From the NCBI RefSeq assembly GCF_000153105.1, contig NZ_CH672377.1, forward strand, positions 1,396,405 through 1,460,404: a stretch of DNA of 64,000 nt. The letters are read 5' to 3'. This stretch comes from Blastopirellula marina DSM 3645 (GTDB lineage Bacteria > Planctomycetota > Planctomycetia > Pirellulales > Pirellulaceae). Made by a program: the position numbers and the translations under genes. The notes below the pieces were generated by a model. That model was not told the DNA's origin. It saw nothing but the letters and a program-made list of their open reading frames with translations, and ran no database searches. Numbering within the stretch: the first letter of the stretch is position 1; each line of letters starts with the position of its first letter. Below, piece after piece: positions 53,835-62,928 of the stretch.

Positions 53835-54884
53835 ATGACCAACGGACAGAATCCACCCCAACAGCAGCCCATCATCATCAAGCACGGCAGCAGTTGGTTC
53901 TTGCGAATCATCGCCTTTGTCGGTTGGCTGGGCTTGATGTTCGCTGGCCTGATCATCATTGTCCAGCTCGCCGCTACGGCACAATATTTTAACGAAGAAG
54001 ACGGCGTCAGCGAAAAGTATTATTCCGGCGATAAAATGGCCACCGACAAGATCGCCCTGATTCGCGTCGAGGGCTTGATCATGGAAGGGGAAGGTTACAT
54101 CCGCAATCAGATCGACCTGGCCCGCAAAGATAAGAACGTCAAAGCGATCGTCTTGCGGGTCGATTCGCCCGGCGGATCGGTCAGCGCCTCGGACTACATC
54201 TATCACCATCTGAACGAGCTGCGTGAAGATCGCGAGATTCCGCTTGTCGTCAGCATGGGCTCATCCGCGACCAGCGGCGGCTACTACGTTGCGATGGCGG
54301 TCGGCGACGAGAAAGACGTGATCTTCGCCGAACCGACGACGATCACCGGTTCGATCGGCGTGATCATTCCGCACTACGACGTTAGCGGATTGTTGGCCGA
54401 GTACCACATCAAAGATGACTCAATCGCCAGCCACGAACGCAAACAAATGCTAAGCATGACCCGGACGATGCCCGAAGATCAGCGTGAGCTGGTTCAAGGC
54501 CTGGTCAATGACATGTTCGAGCGTTTCTTAGACGTCGTGAAGACAGGGCGTCCCGCCTACGTCGAAGATCCCGACAAACTGAAAGAACTGGCGACTGGCG
54601 AAGTTTACTTGACCGACCAAGCAATCGAGCTGGGACTGGTCGACAAGGTCGGCTTCGTCGAAGCAGCGATCGAACGTGCGGCCGAATTAGCCAAACTAGA
54701 CGCCAAGAAGACGCGAGTCGTCGCTTATAAGAAACCGGTTTCGTTGTTCGGCATCGGATCGGCCTCGGCGGCCAATCCGACCGAATCGCTGATGAATGCG
54801 GTGCTCAATGTGACAAGCCCCAAAGCGTATTACCTGAACTCCAGTCTGCCGTCGCTGTCGGCCGGCCTTTCGTCCGCCCAGTAG
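53835..54884 (+). CDS. sppA: S49 family signal peptide peptidase-like protein (SppA)
   Basis: SppA breaks down signal peptides left in the membrane. This 349-residue protein is the short (single-domain) type. A membrane anchor lies at about 21-47 (WFLRIIAFVGWLGLMFAGLI). The catalytic Ser is in ATSGGYY (Ser 147), and the Lys of SHERKQML (Lys 203) aligns with the general base of B. subtilis SppA. DSPGGSVSASD and TGSIGVIIPHYD flank them. ATG 53835 has AAAGG upstream; the frame to 53646 is not coding-like. The Ser/Lys dyad is intact, so it should be active. Confidence 0.92.
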   Translation: MTNGQNPPQQQPIIIKHGSSWFLRIIAFVGWLGLMFAGLIIIVQLAATAQYFNEEDGVSEKYYSGDKMATDKIALIRVEGLIMEGEGYIRNQIDLARKDKNVKAIVLRVDSPGGSVSASDYIYHHLNELREDREIPLVVSMGSSATSGGYYVAMAVGDEKDVIFAEPTTITGSIGVIIPHYDVSGLLAEYHIKDDSIASHERKQMLSMTRTMPEDQRELVQGLVNDMFERFLDVVKTGRPAYVEDPDKLKELATGEVYLTDQAIELGLVDKVGFVEAAIERAAELAKLDAKKTRVVAYKKPVSLFGIGSASAANPTESLMNAVLNVTSPKAYYLNSSLPSLSAGLSSAQ

Positions 54885-54911
54885 TCGCGATCGAAAAGCA
54901 AACCCAAGATA

Positions 54912-54946
54912 AAGCCGCCGGCGAGATCGTCAGGCGGCTTTTTCCT
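54912..54946 (+). terminator. Rho-independent terminator after sppA
   Basis: AGCCGCC and GGCGGCT form a 7-bp stem with a 13-nt loop, followed by T5CCT3. It lies 28 nt past the stop. Confidence 0.8.
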
Positions 54947-54983
54947 TTCTTGCCCTGTCGCCAAACTCTGCGACCAGAAAGCG

Positions 54984-55018
54984 AAAAAGCCGTCTCACAA
55001 GTGCGAGACGGCTTTTTC
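54984..55018. terminator. Bidirectional terminator
   Basis: AAAAAGCCGTCTC and GAGACGGCTTTTT form a 13-bp perfect inverted repeat with an 8-nt loop. A/T runs on both sides let it stop transcripts from either strand. It serves the beta-barrel-like gene ending at 55046 and backs up the sppA terminator. Confidence 0.85.
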
Positions 55019-55045
55019 AAGTTTGACATGCTTCACAGCAAAGGC

Positions 55046-56353
55046 TTACCAGATGAACTGGCCGCCGAGGTACCCGCCGTGCAACAGCAGGTCGCCGTTG
55101 GAAGGCGTGCTGGCGACGATCCCCAGGTCTTCAAAGTTTTGGGGAATTTGCTCCGTCGCCAAAGCGATGCCCGACGCGGCGACGACGCGGTAACCGCCGT
55201 TGATCGAGAACCGCTTCGTCAACTGATAGCCGGCGCCGAGGTCCAATTCGCCCAGGAAGCTGACGCGTCCCTTGTTGGCCGAAACATCGTACTGGCGGCC
55301 GTTATTCGGGCTCAACGCGTTGTCGATATAGGCGTTGCCCAAGTTGCCATACATCCGCGATTGCTGATTGATCGCATTTCCGTAGATGCCAAACTTCGTC
55401 TTGGCGTACAAGTTCAAACGATCGAAGTTGTAGTTCATGATCATGCCGAGCTGGGCGCCGATCAAGTTGTTGTCTACATCGATATCGTAGTGCAGTTCGT
55501 CATCCGCTCCGTTGAAAGAATAGTCAGTCGGATCGGTCGAGAACGCAAAGCCTTCACGAACCTTGAAGTAACGCAGACCAGCGAGGGCGCCAAAAGTAAC
55601 GTTGCCGCCGCAGCAGTTAGCGTTGTAAAAGTTGGGGTCTTGGAAAAAGTTCAGCTCAACATTGTAAAAGTCGTAGCTGCGTTGCAGACGGTGAGCCTGC
55701 GCGTTGTTGTAGTAATCGTCGACATTGCTGCCGTTATAGGTCAAACCCTGGAAGTTGGCGTCGAGCGGAGTGTCCAGCTGACCAATGAGCCCTTGATTGG
55801 TGACCGTGTGCGACGCCGTTCCGCGGACCGCCCAGTAGTCAACTTCCCAAGCCCAATTGCTGCAACCGAAGTGACGTCCGAAACGAAGTTCGTAACCGGC
55901 CTTCCAACCCATACCGGCGGCGTTGGATCCCATCGTGCGAGCCGCATAGTCGCCGCTGTCATTCGACAGCCAGACTTCATTGCTGTTGTCGCGGGTCATC
56001 GCCAAAGCGCCGGCGTAGGCGAACCAGGTCGGGCAAAAGCAATCCTGGAAGCATTCGTCATAGCAGCCGCCGTCCGAAGCGCAACCGCTGCCGTAGGATT
56101 CGCCGTAGGCAGCCGACGGCATCATTCCTGGCTCCAGCGACTCGGCGTAAATCTTGTCGGCCGGAGCTGGGGCGTCTTCCGTAAGGGAGACAGGCTGAGT
56201 GTTTTGTCGCCACAGTTGAGCGGGGCTTTTTTCGGGGGCAAAATAGCTGGGCCGATCAAGCGAACTGGGCTGATCTAGATTAACGGGCGCCGCAAACAGT
56301 CCCGACGCCGATAGCGTCAGCGCAAGTGCAGCGGGAAAACGAGAAACCAACAT
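55046..56353 (-). CDS. Outer-membrane beta-barrel-like protein
   Basis: A 435-residue exported protein. The signal peptide is FPAALALTLSASGLFAAP. A Cys-rich patch (GCASDGGCYDECFQDCFCPTW) follows. The rest is built of alternating aromatic strands such as FYNVELNFFQDPNFYN, NVTFGALAGLRYFKVRE, LNLYAKTKFGIYG and FLGELDLGAGYQLTKRFSINGGYR, ending in YLGGQFIW with a terminal aromatic residue. This pattern fits an outer-membrane barrel, as in the planctomycete BBP7-type group. AAGGAG lies before ATG 56353. A hairpin GCTGACG/CGTCAGC (56458-56482) lies upstream on the leader side. Confidence 0.82.
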   Translation of the reverse strand: MLVSRFPAALALTLSASGLFAAPVNLDQPSSLDRPSYFAPEKSPAQLWRQNTQPVSLTEDAPAPADKIYAESLEPGMMPSAAYGESYGSGCASDGGCYDECFQDCFCPTWFAYAGALAMTRDNSNEVWLSNDSGDYAARTMGSNAAGMGWKAGYELRFGRHFGCSNWAWEVDYWAVRGTASHTVTNQGLIGQLDTPLDANFQGLTYNGSNVDDYYNNAQAHRLQRSYDFYNVELNFFQDPNFYNANCCGGNVTFGALAGLRYFKVREGFAFSTDPTDYSFNGADDELHYDIDVDNNLIGAQLGMIMNYNFDRLNLYAKTKFGIYGNAINQQSRMYGNLGNAYIDNALSPNNGRQYDVSANKGRVSFLGELDLGAGYQLTKRFSINGGYRVVAASGIALATEQIPQNFEDLGIVASTPSNGDLLLHGGYLGGQFIW

Positions 56354-56854
56354 CTCCGGAACTCCTTCAAAGTTTGGCCGACACGCTGCCTCCATATTGC
56401 AGACGTGTTTTTCCATTGGCCGTGTGTCAGGTGGAGTCGGACATCCGTTCCGAACTTGCTGACGAGGGCAAAATCCGTCAGCCACAATGCTATCGGTCGC
56501 TCCATGCAACCTTCGCTATATGCAAGCATCGACACCGCTAGCAGTGAATCATCGCCGAATTTAGAGGAGCGAAGATAAAATCTGGCGGCGCTCGACGGCT
56601 TAGCTGGAATAGCCGGCAAATCCTGATTAAGAGTCAGGCCAAGATCGCCCCTCGAAGTCGCAAAACCAGCCTATTCAGCGTAAAAAGAACCGAAAGAGCG
56701 GCGCTGAGCCGCAAATCGCAAGATAGGACGCAAATCGGGCCATGGCAATTATTTGCCCAAATATTTCGCCCAGTTGTACGAATCGCCGCAGGGGGCGGCA
56801 CTATTACCTACAACCCTTAAATATTTCCCCTTCGGACTTCACCACGAGCCAACA
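56354..56854. other. Divergent intergenic region
   Basis: These 501 bp separate the barrel-like gene from the next plus-strand gene. A hairpin (GCTGACG/CGTCAGC, 56458-56482) lies in the leader of the former. An AT-rich stretch (AATTATTTGCCCAAATATTTCGCC) lies about 100 nt before the latter. No RNA gene or small coding frame is supported. Confidence 0.45.
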
Positions 56855-59053
56855 ATGGCGATGCGACTTACCTTACGCGTGCTGCTGGCCTACATGCATG
56901 GAATCCTCAGCGAAGCGGACGCTGCGGAGATGGATAAAAAAGTGGCCGAGAGTGAGTTTGCGCAAAAGCTGATCACTCATATTCGCACGCGAGTAATGCG
57001 CAAAGAATTGTCCGCATTGGCCGTCGAAGGTGACGGCATCGGTCGCGACGCCAACACGGTGGCCGAATACCTCGACCATAAGCTCGATCCCCAGCAAGTC
57101 GCTCAGCTGGAGCTGCTCTGCTTCGAGTCCGATCGCCACTTGGCGGAAGTCGCGTCGTCGCACCAAATCTTGACAATGGTGCTGGGAACGCCGGCCCATG
57201 TTTCGTCATCGCTCCGCAAACGGGTGTATGGACAACTCGGCAACTCGATGTTGTTGAAGACTGACTCTTCTACCGACCTCAACGCTGTGTTGACGCCAGA
57301 CGATCAACGCTGGAGCACTTCGGACGACGTTCCCCCCGACGTGGAAGAAGACGATCGCCATTTGGCGACGGCTGAATTGCCCATCGCACAGGTGATTCCG
57401 GATGAAGAAGAGGAAGACGAGGATTTCGAAGATGCCGAATTGGCGACCTCCAGCAGCGGGGCTTTCGGCCGCAAAGGTTGGAGCATGGCCCTCGTCGTCG
57501 TACTAGCGCTGGCCACCGGTTGGTTGATCGCGGCGAGCGGCTGGATCGCGCCCCCTCAATGGCTCACCGGTCGAACTGACTCCGATGTCGCTCTAGCTAA
57601 CGACAAAATTGGCGATTCCACCGCCGAAGTTCCTGCCGAGCAAACCACTCCGAACCAACTCAGCGCCTCGGGGATTTCGCGCGACAAGGTGAATACGCTC
57701 GACGATATCCCGTTTCAGCCCGGCGCTGGGACTGGTCCCAATACGACCAATCCCGATGCTTCGACGCCAACTTCGCAACAGATTGCCGCTAATCCCGGCA
57801 GTCCCCCGGCAATGAGCCAACCAGCGCTGGCGAATCCCCGCGACGCCAACCCGGACCCAACACGAACGGCGGAAGCCGACATGCCGTTTAGCAATGTGCC
57901 CACTTCCCCGCCTGAGGGAGAAAACCAGGAACCGGCCAATCCAGAGAGCATCGATCCATCGCTGCTCGAGCCTGGGCGTCGCGGCGTCTTCCTGATTCAT
58001 GACATCACCAGCGGACAATTTATCGCGCCGCCGCAAGGCGCGGTGCTCCGGCCATTTCAACGTTTGATTGTCGGTCCCGGCGGATATTTTGCGACGACGG
58101 CGGAAGATGCCGGCGAATTGATCGTCGTCGGACCGGCCGATATGTTGCTCACCGCGGATGGTCGCGTGATGTTGAACTATGGGCAGATATCGATTCCGGC
58201 CTCCGAGAGGGCGATCACCATTGAAGTGGTCGGCGGCTTGAGCGCCACGTTCAAAAACATCGCCGAAGGGGGCGAAGCGAATATCGAAGTCGATCGGTAC
58301 ATGACCGCCGATATGCCGCCGATATCCCAAGGTTGGATGAAAATCTACAGCGCGGGTCAATGCGAAGTTGTCGTCGGCGACGTTTCGTTGCCGCTGCTTC
58401 CGGCCGACGAACTGATCATGCGTACCGACAATCCCCCGATCCTGAATCACCGGAAGCAAGCTCCCTCGTGGAGCGTTCTCTATCCTTCTCCCGCGGCCGA
58501 CTTTGTTCGTCTGAAATTGACGGAAGGCGCGACGCAGGGGATCGAGCCGCTCGCCATGTTGCAGCGGGTCGCCGAGTCGAACGCTTCGCCCGGCGTTCGA
58601 AGCGAAGCGATGCGAATAGCGGCGGCCGCTGGAAAATTCGGTCCGCTCGTCGCGTCGTTCCATGATCCGACCCTCAGCCAGTTCTGGTCGGCCCATTTTC
58701 AAGATCTGGCCGAATCCTGGGCCCGCGTGGAACCCAATGAAAAACCAGAATTGGAAGCTGCCGTCCGCAGCTTGAGCCCGCAGTTTGGGGACGCGTTGAT
58801 CGGCATGCTCGACAAGTACTGGCGAGAAGAACTGACAAAACCAGAAGCAGTTGAGCTGATCTTAAACCTCGGGCATCACGAAACGGCGGTCCGATTATTT
58901 GCATTTGAGAGCCTGGAACGAATGGCCGGATATACGCTTTTATATCGTCCCGATATGAGCGAGGCCGAACGAGAAGGACCGATCACGCGCTGGTGGGGAA
59001 GATTCAACGCGGGGCAGTTAAGCGGACTGACCGCGACGAGAACGCCGAAATAA
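56855..59053 (+). CDS. FecR-like membrane protein with helical N-terminus
   Basis: A 732-residue protein. The N-terminus (about 1-125) is helical and rich in charged residues (LRVLLAYMHGILSEADAAEMDKK, EYLDHKLDPQQVAQLELLCF), with the layout of an anti-sigma or zinc-finger-like cytosolic domain. A membrane segment follows (WSMALVVVLALATGWLIAAS, about 207-228). An extended Pro/Asn linker leads to a FecR-type beta domain (GVFLIHDITSGQFIAPPQGAVL... ITIEVVGGLSATFKNIAEG). The end is helical and HEAT-like. FecR proteins report on outer-membrane events to a sigma factor; no such sigma gene lies next to it. ATG 56855 is the start. Function is inferred. Confidence 0.68.
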   Translation: MAMRLTLRVLLAYMHGILSEADAAEMDKKVAESEFAQKLITHIRTRVMRKELSALAVEGDGIGRDANTVAEYLDHKLDPQQVAQLELLCFESDRHLAEVASSHQILTMVLGTPAHVSSSLRKRVYGQLGNSMLLKTDSSTDLNAVLTPDDQRWSTSDDVPPDVEEDDRHLATAELPIAQVIPDEEEEDEDFEDAELATSSSGAFGRKGWSMALVVVLALATGWLIAASGWIAPPQWLTGRTDSDVALANDKIGDSTAEVPAEQTTPNQLSASGISRDKVNTLDDIPFQPGAGTGPNTTNPDASTPTSQQIAANPGSPPAMSQPALANPRDANPDPTRTAEADMPFSNVPTSPPEGENQEPANPESIDPSLLEPGRRGVFLIHDITSGQFIAPPQGAVLRPFQRLIVGPGGYFATTAEDAGELIVVGPADMLLTADGRVMLNYGQISIPASERAITIEVVGGLSATFKNIAEGGEANIEVDRYMTADMPPISQGWMKIYSAGQCEVVVGDVSLPLLPADELIMRTDNPPILNHRKQAPSWSVLYPSPAADFVRLKLTEGATQGIEPLAMLQRVAESNASPGVRSEAMRIAAAAGKFGPLVASFHDPTLSQFWSAHFQDLAESWARVEPNEKPELEAAVRSLSPQFGDALIGMLDKYWREELTKPEAVELILNLGHHETAVRLFAFESLERMAGYTLLYRPDMSEAEREGPITRWWGRFNAGQLSGLTATRTPK

Positions 59054-59211
59054 TGGTCTAATTCCCCCTACGGCAGTCCACATTACCCAAACCGGCTCCA
59101 AGCAGCCGATCCCTCCCCCTAGTAGTCATTTGGAGCGATCTGTGTCGCTACTACCGGCCCCAATCTTACCTCGCTTCACTCTTTCCTGTGCCTAGCCCGG
59201 TTGAATGGGCT

Positions 59212-59240
59212 TTGTCACGACGCATAATTGTCGATAGAAT
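59212..59240 (+). promoter_or_regulatory. Sigma-70-type promoter of the hpf-PTS cluster
   Basis: TTGTCA, a 17-nt spacer and TAGAAT. The transcript would start near 59247, giving a leader of about 85 nt before the GTG at 59332. It is the best promoter match on this side of the window. Confidence 0.75.
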
Positions 59241-59331
59241 ATCCCGTTTCCATCTAGCTTTCGCCTCTCCCCTGGCGAGTTGGTTCAATGGAGCCGGACT
59301 CGCAGGTACCCGTTTCGAAGGAGTTTTCGTC

Positions 59332-59679
59332 GTGCAAGTCAATATTTCTACGCGACATGGCCACTTGAGCGCGGACTCGCAAGAGACGATTTCCGAAAAA
59401 GTGCAAAAGTTGACCCGCTTGTTTGAGCGGATCACTTCGGTCGATGTGACCGTCGATTTAGAGCACAACGACAAGCCGGGCGTGGAATTGCGTGTTACGG
59501 CCGAGCGCACCGACGATTTTGTCGCTGCTGACAGCTGCTCCAGCTTGCTCGGAGCGTTGGACAACTCGATCCACAAGATGGAACAACAACTCCGCAAGCA
59601 TAAAGAGCGGCTGAAAGATCATCGCGGTCCAGGCTTAAAAGACCAAGCCGCCGTTAACAGCCCTGATTCCGAAGCCTAA
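59332..59679 (+). CDS. hpf: Ribosome hibernation promoting factor (short form)
   Basis: Short-form Hpf/RaiA-type proteins bind the ribosome's decoding site to keep it inactive in stress. The 115 residues start VQVNISTRHGHLSADSQETISEKVQKL, and the RITSVDVTVDLEHNDKPGVELRV strand is typical. A short C-terminal tail replaces the long-form dimerisation domain. GTG 59332 is decided by AAGGAG 9 nt upstream; the frame is open to 59188 but that part is leader. It is the first gene of the group that continues with PTS genes. Confidence 0.9.
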   Translation: MQVNISTRHGHLSADSQETISEKVQKLTRLFERITSVDVTVDLEHNDKPGVELRVTAERTDDFVAADSCSSLLGALDNSIHKMEQQLRKHKERLKDHRGPGLKDQAAVNSPDSEA

Positions 59680-59750
59680 ATACACGCACCGTCGGAGACC
59701 GACTGCCAGAATTTGCAGTCGCAGCACCGATCCGAGGAAAGGACCGAAAC

Positions 59751-60227
59751 GTGAAGTTTGCTGACTTCATTTGCGTCAACGGGATCAAACCCGAGTTGAA
59801 CGCTCTAGACAAAGAAGGCGTCATTCGCGAGCTCGCGGAAAGCCTTGTCGCGGCGGGAGCGATTCAAGCCGAAAACGTCGACGGCATCATCAAAGCGATC
59901 ATGAAGCGAGAGGAGCTCGGCAGCACAGGCATCGGCCGTGGTATCGCCGTTCCTCATACCAAGCATCCGAGCGTAGAAACGCTGGTTGGCACCGTTGGGG
60001 TAAGCACCGACGGTGTCGAGTTCAGCAGCCTAGATGGTGAAAAGGTTCATCTCTTCTTCTTGCTGGTTTCGCCTCCGGATCGCCCCGGCGATCACCTGCG
60101 AGCGCTGGAGAATATCTCTCGCCAGTTGCGGGACGATATGTTCTGCAAATTCCTGAAGCAGTCGAAGACCGTCGCCGACATCCAGCAACTGCTGGAAGAA
60201 GCCGACAACAACCAATTCGGCTCGTAA
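59751..60227 (+). CDS. PTS EIIA-like protein (fructose/PtsN type)
   Basis: A 158-residue EIIA of the fructose/nitrogen type, which accepts phosphate from HPr. The phosphorylated His is in GRGIAVPHTKHP (His 69). The rest follows the family: DKEGVIRELAESL at the start, and KVHLFFLLVSPPDRPGDHLRALENISRQLRDD later. No EIIB or EIIC is nearby, so it probably works as a regulator (PtsN-like) rather than in sugar uptake. The start is GTG 59751 with GAGGAAAGG upstream. It lies 71 nt after hpf. Confidence 0.88.
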   Translation: MKFADFICVNGIKPELNALDKEGVIRELAESLVAAGAIQAENVDGIIKAIMKREELGSTGIGRGIAVPHTKHPSVETLVGTVGVSTDGVEFSSLDGEKVHLFFLLVSPPDRPGDHLRALENISRQLRDDMFCKFLKQSKTVADIQQLLEEADNNQFGS

Positions 60228-60348
60228 GTCTCGCTGCGCGTCTCCTCACGGAGACGCGGCGGTATTCATGGGCGGCGGACGGCGGCGCACCTATCGCAGG
60301 ATCGACTCCGCCCCCCGCCGGCTCAATCGAAATCTTTCTGTTGGCGAA

Positions 60349-60651
60349 ATGACCCACCAGCACGCGACTCGTCGAATCGTTATCAAAAATCAGCAGGGAC
60401 TGCACGCGCGTCCTGCCGACGCTTTTGTCAAACTGGCGAATCAGTTTCAAGCGAATGTTGAAATTGAGCGCGATACGCTCCGCGTCAGCGGCAAGAGTAT
60501 TCTCGACCTACTGACTCTCGTCGCCGAACAAGGCGTGCAATTAACGATCATTGCTGACGGCCCCGACGCGGAAGCGGCGGCGGACGCTCTCGCCGCGTTG
60601 GTCGATACCTTCGTCGAAGAAGACGAACAGCCTGACACTCAACCTGACTGA
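60349..60651 (+). CDS. ptsH: Phosphocarrier protein HPr
   Basis: HPr passes phosphate from Enzyme I to EIIA. The 100-residue protein has the active-site motif GLHARPADAF (His 19) and the regulatory Ser-46-like site GKSILDLLTL (Ser 50), so HPr-kinase regulation is possible. The tail is acidic (EEDEQPDTQPD). I chose ATG 60349; the frame extends to 60268, but its basic N-terminal addition looks spurious. It lies between the EIIA and Enzyme I genes, 14 nt before the latter. Confidence 0.92.
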   Translation: MTHQHATRRIVIKNQQGLHARPADAFVKLANQFQANVEIERDTLRVSGKSILDLLTLVAEQGVQLTIIADGPDAEAAADALAALVDTFVEEDEQPDTQPD

Positions 60652-60665
60652 ACCCGCTCGGTCCT

Positions 60666-62414
60666 ATGCGTATCCTTCAAGGCATCGCCGTTTCGCCAGG
60701 AGTCGCCATCGGCGAGGCCGTCGTCATTGATGACAAAGGATATCGCATTCCTCGGCGTTTTATCGCTCGCGGCGCGGTCGAAAGCGAAATGCAGCGACTC
60801 GAAGGCGCCTTCGCCGCCGTCGGGAAGCAAATCGAGCAAAGCCGCGACGAGATCGCCGGCGAATTAGGCCAGCAATACGGCGCGATCTTTTCCGCCCACC
60901 TACAGATGCTGCAAGACGCCAAGTTGCGTACCGAGATCGACCATCTCGTCAAGCAACGTCATTATTCGGCCGAATACGCGATCACCCGGGCACTCGGCAA
61001 ATACAGCAAATTCTTCGAGAATCTGCCCACCGCCTATCTGCGGGAACGCGCCAATGATGTCCATGACATCGAACGCCGCTTGATGGGCGAACTGATCGGC
61101 AATCGCCGCGAAGCGCTGGAAGAAATTAAATCGCCGGTTGTCGTCCTCGCCAACAATTTGACCCCCAGCGAAACGGCCAATTTAAACCGTGAGATGGTGC
61201 TGGGGTTTGTGACCGAAGTCGGCGGCCCCGGCGGACATACGGCGATCGTGGCCGAAGCGCTCGAAATTCCAGCGGTGGTAGGTGTCGGCGACTTTTTAAA
61301 CGAAGTCTCTGGCGGCGACCTGGTGATTGTCGACGGCGATCAGGGCCGGGTCATCTTCCAGCCGGACGACGAAACGATCGCTCGCTACGAACAAGAAGTC
61401 GAAGAACACCGCAGTTTGGCCGCGCGGCTCGATTTGCTGCGTGATTTGCCGTCTGAGCTGCTCAGCGGCGAGCAAATTCATCTCTATGCGAACATCGAGT
61501 TTCCGCATGAGGTGGATGCGTGCCTGCAGCGCGGCGCCGAGGGAATCGGGCTCTACCGAACCGAATTCCTCTATCTGGGGCAAGAACAAGAGCCAACCGA
61601 AGAAGACCACTACCAGGTCTACGCCAAAGTGGTGCAAGACATGGGGGGTGCGCCGGTCGTGATCCGCACGCTCGATTTGGGCGCCGACAAGATCGCTCGG
61701 GCCCCCAACGAGTCCCGCGTCGCCGAAGCGAATCCTTTTCTGGGATTACGCAGCATTCGGCTGTCTCTTCGCAATATCTCCTTATTCCGTACGCAGTTAC
61801 GGGCGGTATTGCGGGCCAGCATGATCGGCGAAATCCATGTAATGTTCCCCTTGGTCAGCACTCTGCACGAATTGCGGCAGGCAAAGATGCTGCTGACTGA
61901 TATCATGGAGGATCTTGACGAAGAAGGGATTCCCTACGATCGGAACCTGAAAATCGGCATGATGGTCGAAGTCCCATCTTCGGTGATCATGCTCGATCAT
62001 TTCGCCAAAGAAGTCGATTTTATCAGCATTGGCACGAACGATCTGGTCCAATACACGTTGGCGGTCGATCGTAGCAACAAAGAAGTAGCGGCGCTGTACA
62101 ACAATTGCGACCCTGCCGTCCTCCGTTTGATCGAAATGACGGTTCGTCTGGCGAAAGAAGCCGATATCAAGACGACCCTGTGCGGCCAAATGGGGGGAAA
62201 TCCAATCTATGCCATGTTGCTGATTGGGCTTGGTTTGCGTAGCCTTAGTATCACGCCGAGCGCAATTCCCGAGATCAAGAAGGTGTGCCGGAGCGTTTCT
62301 CTCGCCCAATGCGAAGAAGTCGCCCGCCGCGTACGGGAAATGGAAAACGCTCGAGAAATCAAACGCTACCTGCGTGAGGAAGTCCGCAGGGCGGTACCCG
62401 AATTAATGATGTAA
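60666..62414 (+). CDS. ptsI: PTS Enzyme I
   Basis: Enzyme I autophosphorylates on His with phosphoenolpyruvate and gives phosphate to HPr. The 582 residues have the N-terminal GIAVSPGVAIG and the phospho-His site GGPGGHTAIVAEALEIP (His 191). The C-terminal PEP-binding barrel has GIGLYRTEFLYLG, RTLDLGADK, MVEVPSSVIM, ISIGTNDLVQYTLAVDR and the Cys of TTLCGQMGGN. All catalytic sites are intact. ATG 60666 is 14 nt after ptsH. RNase E/G follows after a 514-bp gap. Confidence 0.95.
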   Translation: MRILQGIAVSPGVAIGEAVVIDDKGYRIPRRFIARGAVESEMQRLEGAFAAVGKQIEQSRDEIAGELGQQYGAIFSAHLQMLQDAKLRTEIDHLVKQRHYSAEYAITRALGKYSKFFENLPTAYLRERANDVHDIERRLMGELIGNRREALEEIKSPVVVLANNLTPSETANLNREMVLGFVTEVGGPGGHTAIVAEALEIPAVVGVGDFLNEVSGGDLVIVDGDQGRVIFQPDDETIARYEQEVEEHRSLAARLDLLRDLPSELLSGEQIHLYANIEFPHEVDACLQRGAEGIGLYRTEFLYLGQEQEPTEEDHYQVYAKVVQDMGGAPVVIRTLDLGADKIARAPNESRVAEANPFLGLRSIRLSLRNISLFRTQLRAVLRASMIGEIHVMFPLVSTLHELRQAKMLLTDIMEDLDEEGIPYDRNLKIGMMVEVPSSVIMLDHFAKEVDFISIGTNDLVQYTLAVDRSNKEVAALYNNCDPAVLRLIEMTVRLAKEADIKTTLCGQMGGNPIYAMLLIGLGLRSLSITPSAIPEIKKVCRSVSLAQCEEVARRVREMENAREIKRYLREEVRRAVPELMM

Positions 62415-62928
62415 TGCGGAACAAAACTTCCGCGATAACCGAATACCACACTTAGTTTCACGACCATTCGACGCAGATACAGAGTAACGACGCAGCGGGA
62501 AATAACGCACCGCCAGGCAGACCGACGCGACCCTTCGCGACTCTGGGCCCGTTCCACAAAATGGGCCCATCGATCATGACGCCAAACAGCCGATTCTGAG
62601 ATCCATGCGACGCGCCAGCCCGGTTTCTGTAGATGAAACGCCGCTCAGCGCCGCGACCCGGCCTTTTGACGCCGCTTTGCAGTTGCTTACCGACAGAGAG
62701 TCCCGCATAGAATTCGTCACAGTGCGACAGACACGGCCGCCCCATGCATGCAGATGCTAGCCGCCAGACCTGCCCGCCTAATAACGTTTCTTTTCCGCTA
62801 ACGTCGCTACTGTTGCTGACTTGCTCGTCGCAGCCGGTTGCCGATTCTTTTCGGCAGAGTTCTGTGCGAGCTGTTCTCCCTGCGCGGAAGGTCGGTCGTG
62901 AAACGCAACTCACGAAAGACCGAGCAAG
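62415..62928 (+). other. Long leader region before RNase E/G gene
   Basis: A 514-bp stretch without coding potential. A hairpin GCGGAA/TTCCGC lies right after the ptsI stop, and GGGCCC...GGGCCC (about 62548-62570) forms an inverted repeat. A long 5' leader in front of an RNase E gene is known from E. coli, where the enzyme cuts its own mRNA there. The same may apply here, but no boxes prove a promoter. The minus strand is open for a long stretch, which I reject as coding. Confidence 0.45.

Noticed and set aside
54950-56278. Plus-strand open frame of 442 codons
   Set aside because: Antisense to the beta-barrel-like gene, and it begins in a terminator.
57593-58702. Minus-strand open frame of 369 codons
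   Set aside because: Antisense to the FecR-like gene, very rich in Arg/Gly and without a ribosome site.
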